Made by a program: the position numbers and the translations under genes. Positions 45,020 through 53,102 of a stretch of 64,000 nt of DNA are shown here, one piece after another. A model generated the notes under the pieces. That model saw only the letters and a program-made list of their open reading frames with translations, was not told the DNA's origin and searched no databases. Source of the DNA: WVZH01 sp034430425 (GTDB taxonomy: Bacteria; Chloroflexota; Anaerolineae; Anaerolineales; E44-bin32); assembly GCA_034430425.1 (NCBI GenBank), contig DAOUEK010000032.1:1-64000 (forward strand), given 5' to 3'. The first letter of the stretch is position 1; each line of letters opens with the position of its first letter.

Positions 45020-45910
45020 TTAGTCCTGACTATTTCGACGGCGCTCCCGCAGAACTTCCCGGATGCGTGGCCCCAATTCAGCAATAATGGGGGATGGCTC
45101 ACTGGGCTGCCAGGCTTTCTGCGCCTCCGCTGCAGGCTGCGGCCAGGACTCCTGCGAGTGGACGATTTCACCCGGGGTATCGGCGTTCGTCAGCACTTCC
45201 AAGCACTGACGAAGCACACGCATCTGCTGCGCTGCATCATGCGCCCGGCCTAAGGTCTGCCCGAAAGGAAATTCAACGGCCAGCGTACGCGGGACACCGG
45301 TTTTTTCCACCCAAAACGGCATCATCGTCACCAATATCGTGCAAAGACCGGCTTGCTCCAATGTGCGTGCCAACACGGGCACATTAATCGCACAATCCGG
45401 TCAAGCGGGCGTAAGCAGCACACAATGCACTCCCTCGGCATGGAATCGATCAGCGACCTGGGGGCCATAGGTCTCACGCCATGCACTCGCATCCGGCGGG
45501 TACCCTTGAAAACCCATGAAAGAGTATGCATTCTCCGCCAATCCACCGATCCGCTTCGCATCCACCAATTCGCGCATGCGATCGATAGGCAGCAATACAT
45601 TAATATCGTCAAGTACCATGGCTTGATTGATGTGCAGGTGGCTGATGCGGATTTGATCGAAATCAACATCCGTAGGAATCGTGCGGAAGGTTGGGTCACC
45701 CCAAGTTGGTTCTTGCTTTTCTCGTTCGAGATCGAAAGGCGGCTCACTACCGTTGTGATAGAGACCACCCGAGGTCACCAACCCGAAGGTACACTCCTCC
45801 ACCGGGCGCGGCAGCGGCGTCCAGGGTATGGGAAACTCCGCTTCTCGTGTTGTTGATTGATAAAACATCGCAATCAGACGGGGTAAGTATTTAAAACTAT
45901 CGACCGGCAT
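45020..45910 (-). CDS. GrdB-like reductase-family selenoprotein (in-frame UGA read as Sec170)
   Basis: A 296-residue protein if the TGA at 45403-45401 is read as selenocysteine. The frame is open on both sides without a shift: ...HCVLLTPA-U-PDCAINVPVL.... U170 sits in UxxC, at the place of the selenocysteine of GrdB/PrdB (glycine and proline reductase B subunits: LTSTUGTC). The N-terminus FGLVTSGGLYHNG and the PTDVDFDQIRISHLHIN region belong to the same family (glycine/sarcosine/betaine reductase selenoprotein B-like). The downstream half includes GVPRTLAVEFPFGQTLG. GGGAG precedes the ATG. Homologues often have Cys here. Function is probably a thiol/selenol redox reaction; no grdA/grdC partners are visible. 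Confidence 0.85.
45360..45403 (-). promoter_or_regulatory. Candidate bacterial SECIS hairpin directly 3' of the UGA
   Basis: Starting 15 bases after the UGA, minus-strand AAUGUGC (45385-45379) pairs perfectly with GCACAUU (45366-45360). Inside, a CC bulge, then GUG/CAC with a UUGG loop (45373-45370). The loop lies 28-31 bases from the UGA, within the range known for bacterial SECIS elements. The loop's G residues are not in the first two positions, so it is not a textbook match. Confidence 0.6.
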
Positions 45911-46011
45911 ACTATTCTCCCATTCCAGTTTAAACGCACACCAAAGATCGTCTGCGCCCGAATTCTAACCATAAAGCCAAATATCTAAAATGGGAATGCA
46001 GAACAGTGCTT

Positions 46012-46476
46012 CTACGACTCTTCCGCAGATACCTCAGAAGGAGCTTGCGCTTCATCGAGAGATTCCTGCGCTTCATCCTCCTCCAGTTCCGGGGTAAAAC
46101 CGAGATCGAGCTCTTCCTCCATGGTGATTTTCCCCCGCAGAAAGGCGCCTTCTTCCGTCGAAAATGAGGTCGTGACAACATCCCCCCAGACGCGGCCGTT
46201 TCGAGTGATCTCGACTTTTCGCGCGGTGATGCTGCCCTTGACCGAACCGGCGACGACCACTGTCACCGCTCGGATTTGTTCGCAAGTCACTCGTCCCTTT
46301 TCCCCCACCACAACAAGTCCTTGCAGAGAAATCTCTCCATCGAAAACCCCCTCGATACGAACACCGCCTGTGCCGGAAATCTGTCCTTGCCAGATGATGC
46401 CAGGTCCAAGTACGGAATCCACCCTCTCCGGCACCGGTCGAGTTACGTCCGGCTCATCACCCGTTCTGCGAAACAT
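46012..46476 (-). CDS. Bactofilin-family cytoskeletal protein
   Basis: A 154-residue protein with the bactofilin beta-helix core: SVLGPGIIWQGQISGTGGVRIEG, FDGEISLQGLVVVGEKGRV, VAGSVKGSITARKVEITR and GRVWGDVVT, each a turn of the repeat, followed by a Glu-rich disordered tail. Bactofilins polymerise without nucleotide into filaments that scaffold envelope enzymes. GGAGG lies four bases before the ATG. It stands alone on the minus strand, 102 bases after the P1 peptidase gene end and before the selenoprotein gene. Confidence 0.92.
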   Translation of the reverse strand: MFRRTGDEPDVTRPVPERVDSVLGPGIIWQGQISGTGGVRIEGVFDGEISLQGLVVVGEKGRVTCEQIRAVTVVVAGSVKGSITARKVEITRNGRVWGDVVTTSFSTEEGAFLRGKITMEEELDLGFTPELEEDEAQESLDEAQAPSEVSAEES

Positions 46477-46588
46477 GCATCCTCCAATGTCTACCGAATG
46501 GGAGCATAATCGTTCCGAGGATAGATGTCAATAAAGCCTGAGTCCGATTGAAACATCGCTCCGCCTGTCGAAAAAATCCGCCAATCGC

Positions 46589-47593
46589 TTACCCTGATTG
46601 GATATTCGCTGCCGCCGGCAAACCGCCAGCGCCTTCCGCCTTCAGCACGGCGTTCACAATGGCCCGGGCAACGACTTCAGCGCCGTAGGCACCGACAAGA
46701 TTAACATCCGTCATTTTCTTTCCCGTGGCGAGCGCAATGAGTGTATCGCCATCATACATCGTATGCGCCGGTCGTACCGCGCGGGCGACGCCATCCTGTG
46801 CCATCTGCGCCACTTTATTCACTTCTTCCTTGTTCAGCTGCGCATTCGTGGCCACAACCCCAATCACCGTGTTGCTTTTAGCGGCAAACCGCAGGGCGGT
46901 CTTGCCCACCATGCCCTTCATGGCAGCAAGTGTATCCGCGAAAGGTTTATCGCCCCCGAGATTAATGGGACCCAACTTCGCAGGACGTGCACCAGCAAGG
47001 ATGTTCCCCGTTTGAGGGTCCACCACGTCGCCAAGTGGATTTACAGCGATAATCGCGCCAACGATGATGCCGCCGCCCAAATCAATACTTGCGCTGCCGA
47101 TGCCACTCTTCATCGCACCCGCCATTCCCAGGATTTTTCCGACGCTGGCACCCATCCCCGCACCAACGTTGCCTTCTTGCGGACGATCCGCTGAGGCATT
47201 TTGGCAGGCGAGATATCCCATGGCGGCGTCTGGCCGCACGTCCGATCTCCCGATCCCCAGATCGAATAGTATTGCTGCGGGCACGATGGGCACTTTTGCA
47301 ACCGTCGTGTCGTGCCCGATGTCGCGCTCCTCGAGATAACGCATCACGCCGGCCGCGGCATCCAGGCCGAAAGCCGAACCCCCGGCCAGCAAGACCGCAT
47401 GAACCTTTTGGACCAGATGGGAAGGGCGCAGCAAGTCCGTCTCGCGCGTACCCGGTGCGCCGCCGCGTTGGTCGACTCCACCGACGGCCCCATCCGTACA
47501 AAGCACCACCGTGCAGCCGGTCATCGCCTGCGCATCATCCGCATGGCCAACCATGATGCCCGGTACATCTGTAATCGCATCTGCTAACTTCAT
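46589..47593 (-). CDS. P1 (DmpA/S58) family aminopeptidase-like protein
   Basis: A 334-residue Ntn-hydrolase-like peptidase. The motifs VPGIMVGHADD, VLLAGGSAFGLDAAAGV, VPIVPAAILFDL and the autocleavage-type stretch KSGIGSASIDLGGG mark the family; cleavage would fall before the Ser of GSAS. The region VVATNAQLNKEEVNKVAQMA near the C-terminus is also conserved. It likely removes N-terminal residues from peptides or amides. GGGGG upstream of the ATG may serve as the ribosome-binding site. The adenosine-specific kinase-like gene lies 83 bases upstream. Confidence 0.92.
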   Translation of the reverse strand: MKLADAITDVPGIMVGHADDAQAMTGCTVVLCTDGAVGGVDQRGGAPGTRETDLLRPSHLVQKVHAVLLAGGSAFGLDAAAGVMRYLEERDIGHDTTVAKVPIVPAAILFDLGIGRSDVRPDAAMGYLACQNASADRPQEGNVGAGMGASVGKILGMAGAMKSGIGSASIDLGGGIIVGAIIAVNPLGDVVDPQTGNILAGARPAKLGPINLGGDKPFADTLAAMKGMVGKTALRFAAKSNTVIGVVATNAQLNKEEVNKVAQMAQDGVARAVRPAHTMYDGDTLIALATGKKMTDVNLVGAYGAEVVARAIVNAVLKAEGAGGLPAAANIQSG

Positions 47594-47676
47594 CTGACAC
47601 CCCCGATTCCCATCATCAAGACCGCCCCGCTGACGGCAACAGACCAGACCATGAGGTCCGATATTGGATGGTTAAT

Positions 47677-48162
47677 TCATCCCAGCTTATAGCCAAACTT
47701 CCGCAGCAGGGCAATGCGTTCCCGGACTTCCTCTTCGCCCTCAACACCGGCGCTGATAACACCATCGATCACCCCCAGCACCCCGCGACCTTGTTCGCTT
47801 TCGGCAAGAATCACTTCAACGGGGTTCGCTGTAGCGCAGAATACGCGGCATACTTCTGGCACAGTTTTAACGGCGTTGAGCACATTCACCGGGAACACAT
47901 TCCCCAGGCAAATGATAAACACGTGTCCCGCGGATAACGCCAAGGCGTTTTCCTTCGCCAGTTCGATCATCGACTCATCCGTGCCACTCACACGTACGAG
48001 CGCCGGTCCGGAAGCTTCACAAAAAGCCAGACCAAACTCGATCCCCGGCACAGCGCCAACCAGCGCCTCATGAAGATCCTCAACCGTTTTAATAAAGTGG
48101 GACTGGCCGATAATCACGTTTAACGATTCAGGTTTCTCGATCTTGACGGTCAATAACTCCAT
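47677..48162 (-). CDS. Adenosine-specific kinase family protein (DUF355)
   Basis: A 161-residue protein matching the small family first described from archaea as adenosine-specific kinase. Recognisable are LNVIIGQSHFIKTVEDLHEAL, GLAFCEASGPALVR, ALSAGHVFIICLGNVFPVNVLNA and GVLGVIDG near the C-terminus. ATG 48162 is chosen for GGGGAGG ten bases upstream; the frame extends 25 codons further without a start signal. Enzyme activity of bacterial members is little tested. Confidence 0.88.
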   Translation of the reverse strand: MELLTVKIEKPESLNVIIGQSHFIKTVEDLHEALVGAVPGIEFGLAFCEASGPALVRVSGTDESMIELAKENALALSAGHVFIICLGNVFPVNVLNAVKTVPEVCRVFCATANPVEVILAESEQGRGVLGVIDGVISAGVEGEEEVRERIALLRKFGYKLG

Positions 48163-48480
48163 TTGTTTAACTCCTCCCCGGAAATGGGCCTGGGCCTTTC
48201 TCCAGGCATATTCGCATATCTGCATAATTAAGTGCACACATATCCGCTTTCATTCTAGCGCAGACGAAATGAAATAACAGCACACGAGCACCGTCGAAAA
48301 CGTTCTTGAAGCTGACGTTAAACAAACCCGGGCAACACATCACCTTCGATATTTCTAATTTCGTAGAGGAATATACCACGCTTGCCATCGATCGCCACAG
48401 GCAACCACCCGGAAAAAACCCATGGGACTTCATCACGCAAGCCATTCGATCAATTTCGATCCAACCTGCGAGTCGTTGTC
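48163..48480. other. Non-coding gap between adenosine kinase-like gene and DUF72 gene
   Basis: About 318 bases. No convincing gene. A plus-strand frame from TTG 48306 runs into the 3' end of the DUF72 gene and looks partly protein-like, but lacks a ribosome-binding site. No clear hairpin with a T run was found. Confidence 0.35.
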
Positions 48481-49293
48481 TTATTTACACTCGAGATCCA
48501 ACTGGGGATTCGAGGCATCTATATCCGGCGGCCGGAGGGGGTGATTGAGAAGCGCGGCGAATTGACGCACACTTTCAGGACTGTGGCCGGCAAAATGATT
48601 GTTGAAGAAGCCGTATACATCAACACCGGCATCCAAAAATCCATCCACGATTTGCGCCCACGCTTCGAGCGCTTTTATCCGATCGATCTGAATACGGTCA
48701 AATACCTGAATGTCTTTACGCCTTCCCAGCCAGCGTATCACGCTGAAATCGGCGGTAACCCAATCCAGCCGCGGCATGTAATGCAAATCTTGAAGCACGA
48801 GGGCCACATTATGACTGGCAAGCATTTCACGAAAGGCGGGGGTTAGCCATTCTCGGCTGCGTACCTCTACAGCATAGCGCTGGCCACCCGGAAGGGACTC
48901 CAGGAAACCATCCAGACGATCGAATTGTTCGGATTTGAAGTCATAGGCAAACTGCAAGGTGAGTACAGCCAACTTGTCTCCCAGAGCTTGCATGCTGCCG
49001 ATGAAGGCTTCTGCATCCCCTAGAGCGTTTTCCAGTTTTTTCTCGTGTGTGATCAATTGGGGAAATTTTGCGGCGAACTTGAAATTTGCAGGTGTGCGTT
49101 GATCCCAGCCTTGAATCGTCATCGCCTTGGGCACACCATAAAAAGTAGAATCGATCTCTACACTTGGAAAATGACGAACATACGCCTCCAGGTAAGATCG
49201 GGATGGCGTTCCCTCCGGGTAGAAAGGTCCCACCCAATCCTTGAAAGAAAAGCCCTGCGTGCCTAAATAGAGATTCCCTGTTCGATCTTTCAT
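48481..49293 (-). CDS. DUF72 domain protein (TIM-barrel)
   Basis: A 270-residue protein of the widespread YecE/DUF72 family. Near the N-terminus LYLGTQGFSFKDWVGPFYPEG, then VEIDSTFYGVP, FKFAAKFPQLITH, and in the second half AVEVRSREWL and VYGFFNNHFAGHSPESVRQF, all conserved family signatures. Its biochemical role is unknown; structure suggests a TIM barrel, related to sugar-phosphate isomerases. ATG 49293 is preferred since the family motif begins soon after; an upstream ATG at 49374 adds 27 unrelated residues. Confidence 0.93.
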   Translation of the reverse strand: MKDRTGNLYLGTQGFSFKDWVGPFYPEGTPSRSYLEAYVRHFPSVEIDSTFYGVPKAMTIQGWDQRTPANFKFAAKFPQLITHEKKLENALGDAEAFIGSMQALGDKLAVLTLQFAYDFKSEQFDRLDGFLESLPGGQRYAVEVRSREWLTPAFREMLASHNVALVLQDLHYMPRLDWVTADFSVIRWLGRRKDIQVFDRIQIDRIKALEAWAQIVDGFLDAGVDVYGFFNNHFAGHSPESVRQFAALLNHPLRPPDIDASNPQLDLECK

Positions 49294-49387
49294 ATTGAAA
49301 TTTACATCGCATCCAAGCGAGGGGCAATTAACAATGATTGTGAAGGCAAAACTCTCGTGCAACTCGTTTCCCACACTTGAACGAGAC

Positions 49388-50626
49388 TCAATCTGCTGAT
49401 GCCAACAATCCTACAACGTGACCCAGAATATAATCCGCGACCTTATACTTACTCATGACAGGCAATTCAAGCGGCTCGCTGTCTTTCACCAATACGGTAA
49501 CACGGTTGGTATCCACTCCGAAACCCGCATCGACAGCCGTGATGTCGTTGGCCACGATCAGATCCAAACCCTTCTGCTCCAACTTCCCCCGTGCGTTTTC
49601 AATCAGGTCCTGACTCTCGGCAGCGAAACCGATAACCACAGCGGGCTTCTTGGTTTTCTTACGTCTCCCGGCAACAAGCGCAAGGATATCGTCTGTGGGT
49701 TCTAATTTCACTTCAGGCACTCCCAGCACCCGTTTGATCTTTTCATCAACTCTGCGATCTGGTCGGAAATCGGCCACTGCCGCAGCCATGAGCAAGACAT
49801 CCGCATCGTCGCTGCGTGCCAGCACCGCCTGGCACATTTCCTCCGCAGTATCGACATCGATACGTTCAGCGCCGTACGGCGTGGGCAGCGTGGTCGGTGC
49901 GCTGATCAGGATTGTCTTCGCACCACGGTCGATCGCCGCTTGTGCCAGAGCATATCCCTGTTTGCCAGAAGATCGATTGGCAATCACGCGTACCGGATCG
50001 ATCGGCTCCTGGGTGCCTCCGGCCGTGACGATAACTGTTCGACCACGAAGCTCCCCCTGCTGACCGAGTAATAACCGTACGTGGCCGAATATCTCATCGG
50101 GCTCCACCATACGGCCTTTACCGACCAACCCGGACGCCATCCGGCCTTCAGCAGGCCCGAGGATATGCGTCCCTCGTTCCTTCAATGCTTCCAGGTTCGC
50201 CTGGGTGGCCGCATGAGCGAACATCCCCGCATCCATCGCCGGGGCAATGACAAGCGGACATGTCGATGCCAGCGCGGTTAGAGTCAGGAGATTATCTGCC
50301 TGTCCGTGAGCCAATTTGGCGATTGTGTTCGCGGTCACCGGCGCTATGAGGCTCAAATAGGCTTCGTGCGTCAAACCGACATGGATCACATGCGCTTCAC
50401 TCCCCCACAGGTCATCATCCGTGTACGTACGCCTTCCGGTAACCGACTGGAACGTCAACATGGAAACAAATTGCTGCGCCGCCCGTGTGAGAATAACGTC
50501 TACGACGGCGCCTGCTTTCGTCAATCTGGAAGCCAAATCCACGGACTTATAGACCGCGATCGAACCGGTCACGCCCAAGAGTACGTGGCGGTCCGCGAAA
50601 ACGGGGATGGTCTCCTCTTGTGCCAT
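49388..50626 (-). CDS. coaBC: Bifunctional phosphopantothenoylcysteine decarboxylase / phosphopantothenate-cysteine ligase
   Basis: A 412-residue enzyme for two steps of coenzyme A synthesis. The N-terminal flavoprotein CoaC half (about 1-190) shows VLLGVTGSIAVYKSVDLAS, LIAPVTANTIAKLAHGQADNLL and PAMDAGMF; the C-terminal CoaB half has VIVTAGGTQEPIDPVRVIANRSSGKQG (split here across the hinge), MAAAVADFRP and VANDI. ATG 50626 has AGAGGGA nine bases upstream; 54 further codons upstream are open but unlike the family. The DUF72 gene follows 94 bases later. Confidence 0.95.
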   Translation of the reverse strand: MAQEETIPVFADRHVLLGVTGSIAVYKSVDLASRLTKAGAVVDVILTRAAQQFVSMLTFQSVTGRRTYTDDDLWGSEAHVIHVGLTHEAYLSLIAPVTANTIAKLAHGQADNLLTLTALASTCPLVIAPAMDAGMFAHAATQANLEALKERGTHILGPAEGRMASGLVGKGRMVEPDEIFGHVRLLLGQQGELRGRTVIVTAGGTQEPIDPVRVIANRSSGKQGYALAQAAIDRGAKTILISAPTTLPTPYGAERIDVDTAEEMCQAVLARSDDADVLLMAAAVADFRPDRRVDEKIKRVLGVPEVKLEPTDDILALVAGRRKKTKKPAVVIGFAAESQDLIENARGKLEQKGLDLIVANDITAVDAGFGVDTNRVTVLVKDSEPLELPVMSKYKVADYILGHVVGLLASAD

Positions 50627-50818
50627 ACACTCATTCCCTCTATGCCGGGCCCCAGCGCTTACAGCTCGAGTCCGGAAAGAGAAAAGTGGATACGAAGCCG
50701 GCTGCATCGACCCGACTGGCTGCAAGCGAAAGGTATCAAATTGTACCGTTTCCAGAAGCTCTCGGCCAATACGTTCTGACATGACCAAGAAAATGGTTAA
50801 ACAAGAAGAACGCCAGAC

Positions 50819-51751
50819 TCAATCGAAATACCAAACGGCGAAATCATCGAAGCTTACACTTGCATTGGGTTTCTGCGCCGTCCCCAGGTAAAGTGCGAAC
50901 TGGCCATGGATGCCTTCAAACCACCCGGATGGAATCATGCGACTGTCCAACCACGCTCCGTTAACATAGAAGTTAACTTCCACACCTTCCGCCTTGATCC
51001 CCAAGCGGTTGATCGCTCCCGGACCGGATTGGATCAGCGCGCTGGGGGTCATCTCGCGCTTTTCACAGTCAAGCGACCACCCACCACGCCATGTGCAAAC
51101 CGGGCTATCGGTTGGCGGCCAGCAGGTCTTCCCGATGAAATACTCCCCTCCGCAGCTGATACCGAACATCAAGCCTCTGTCGTCGACTTTATCGCCGCGA
51201 ATTACCATTCCGGCGCTGTCGTCAGGCACGCATTGATCGCTGTTGAAAATGACGACGTCGACATAGAAATTTTCGGCATCGATGGATGACCAGTACCAGG
51301 TCCAGAGACCGCGAGAGGTGAAGGTGATGTTATAGCGTCCACCGCCGTACCAGGCATTGGCTGCGCCTGCGGAATTGGAAGGAAATAACCCCTCTGCATC
51401 ATCGAAATGATCCCGGTCGTGGCCGTCACCCCATCCGTAGGCCGGGTCGAAAGCTGCACGTACAAGACTTCCCTCCACCGCCCCGCTCATGTCTTCGATC
51501 GTCTCAGCTGTCGGTGTGGCTGGTTCTTCCGCCTCGGGTTCTGAGGTGTTTGTCGCCGTACTCGGAGGTGCAGCCTGTGATCCCGCCTGCTGTGTGATCC
51601 TGGCCTTTTCAAATGCCAAAGTTGTTGCTTCCACATGAAGTGCCTGTTGAGTCGCTTCGATTGAAGCGGCCATCCGTTCGGATGGCAAGCTGCACGCCAG
51701 GGAAACGACAACCAGTATTGCGAGGCATAAAGGGATGGGAAATTTGTTCAT
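50819..51751 (-). CDS. Lipoprotein with beta-sandwich domain (paralogue of the neighbour)
   Basis: A 310-residue lipoprotein: signal with lipobox S-L-A-C at about Cys20, a helical segment SIEATQQALHVEATTLAFEK, a Pro/Thr/Glu-rich linker, then a beta-sandwich domain (about 100-310) resembling LamG/concanavalin-like folds (YNITFTSRGLWTWYWSS, LMFGISCGGEYFIG, INRLGIKAEGVEVNFYVNG, FALYLGTAQKP). It shares this layout with the next gene, so they arose by duplication. This copy has extra cysteines (KTCWPP, SPVC, SLDC). GGGGGG lies upstream of ATG 51751. Function unknown; binding of a surface polymer is possible. Confidence 0.8.
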   Translation of the reverse strand: MNKFPIPLCLAILVVVSLACSLPSERMAASIEATQQALHVEATTLAFEKARITQQAGSQAAPPSTATNTSEPEAEEPATPTAETIEDMSGAVEGSLVRAAFDPAYGWGDGHDRDHFDDAEGLFPSNSAGAANAWYGGGRYNITFTSRGLWTWYWSSIDAENFYVDVVIFNSDQCVPDDSAGMVIRGDKVDDRGLMFGISCGGEYFIGKTCWPPTDSPVCTWRGGWSLDCEKREMTPSALIQSGPGAINRLGIKAEGVEVNFYVNGAWLDSRMIPSGWFEGIHGQFALYLGTAQKPNASVSFDDFAVWYFD

Positions 51752-51841
51752 GCTTGAACGACCCCCCATCCCTTTTCGAGTTAACTTTTTCCTTACCAAA
51801 TTACACTACTCTTTGCAACGCATCTGTCGCGATACAGAACA

Positions 51842-52810
51842 TCAATCAAGATACCAGATATTGAAATCATCGAAGCTCACACTGGCATCCGGTTTCTGTG
51901 CGGTCCCCAGGTAGAGCGCGAAATGGCCGTGCACAAAAACCATTGGTGTATAAATTGCCACAGATCGGTTAGCGACCCATTTCCCATTGATGTAGAAATC
52001 GAGATCGTCCCCGCGCGCCATGACCCCAAGACGGTTGACTGCACCAGGACCGGTCTGGATTAAATCACTCGGATACAATGTCCGAGCAGTCGGATCGATA
52101 AGTCCCTCTGCTGAGAAATCGAAGATAACGCCGTCCGAGCCCGGAATAGCCGTGAAGCCGATGAAGTATTCCCCACCGCAGCTGATGCCGAACATCAACC
52201 CATAATCGGCAGTCTGTTCCCCTCGGAAAACGAAACCCGCTGTGTCCCCGGGCACACACTGGTCGCCGTTGTACACCAGGAAATCGGCGTAGAAATCCGC
52301 AGCATCGATGAACGACCAGTACCAGGTCCAGCGATTGCGTGAAGTGAAGGTGATGTTATAGCGTCCATCCCCATACCAGGAGGTCGCCGCCCCAGCACTG
52401 CTGGAGGGGAATTTGCCCTTCGTGCCATCGAAATTATCACTGTCATGTCCGGCACCCCAGCCGTAAGCCGGATCGTAGGAAGCCCGTTCCACACTCCCCG
52501 CCACCGCCTCTGACGAGTCTTCCGGGGTTTCTTCTGTGGCGGTAGCCGTAGCCTCTTCAGCCTCATCCCCTTCATCCGGGGCTGGCTCCTCAACATCCGG
52601 TTGATCCGCTGATTCTTCTTGCTCTGCCGCCTGGGTGAGCACAGCCTTTTCCAGGGCCAGCGTTGTGGCTTCCACCTCAAGTGCCAGTTGCGTAGCTTGT
52701 ACTGATTCAGACGACTGGTTTGAGGGAAGACTGCAGGCCAAACTGGCCAGGATCAGGACAAGAAGACACATCCACACAGCAAACGGATTCGGGCGAAATT
52801 TATTATTCAT
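51842..52810 (-). CDS. Lipoprotein with beta-sandwich domain (upstream paralogue)
   Basis: A 322-residue lipoprotein, first of the tandem pair. Lipobox S-L-A-C at about Cys26; the helix SVQATQLALEVEATTLALEK and the C-terminal domain (YNITFTSRNRWTWYWSF, LMFGISCGGEYFIG, VNRLGVMARGDDLDFYING, ASVSFDDFNIWYLD) parallel the downstream copy nearly residue for residue in core strands, while the linker is longer and more acidic. ATG 52810 has GAGG five bases upstream. The separation between copies is 90 bases. Confidence 0.8.
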   Translation of the reverse strand: MNNKFRPNPFAVWMCLLVLILASLACSLPSNQSSESVQATQLALEVEATTLALEKAVLTQAAEQEESADQPDVEEPAPDEGDEAEEATATATEETPEDSSEAVAGSVERASYDPAYGWGAGHDSDNFDGTKGKFPSSSAGAATSWYGDGRYNITFTSRNRWTWYWSFIDAADFYADFLVYNGDQCVPGDTAGFVFRGEQTADYGLMFGISCGGEYFIGFTAIPGSDGVIFDFSAEGLIDPTARTLYPSDLIQTGPGAVNRLGVMARGDDLDFYINGKWVANRSVAIYTPMVFVHGHFALYLGTAQKPDASVSFDDFNIWYLD

Positions 52811-53102
52811 GAGAACCTCCATCGTCAGACTCGATATCGGGTAGAAGTAAGTGTCTCAGAGCTTCGCTACCCGTCTTTAGAAACAAAACGGATATGGTCA
52901 ACTGTTTGTGACATGGCAGGCACGTTGAGCTGCTCTTCCACCATAATAGACTCAAGCCATGTGATCGGCAAATCCATTTTGGCCAAGAAAACAATGCTGC
53001 CGGCATAGAAATCCCTGGCATATGCGCAGACACCGTCGCGCAGTGTGATCCTCTGATATACTTCATCACCGCGTTGGATTGAATCCCGTGGCGGAGACAG
53101 CG

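Noticed and set aside
45020..45910. Two separate genes or a pseudogene broken by a nonsense mutation
   Set aside because: The frame is intact on both sides, the UGA sits at the family's selenocysteine column in a UxxC motif, and a hairpin follows at the expected distance. A decayed gene would be unlikely to show all three.
48306..48548. Plus-strand frame of 80 residues starting at TTG
   Set aside because: It runs antisense into the 3' end of the DUF72 gene, has no start signal and its second half mirrors that gene.
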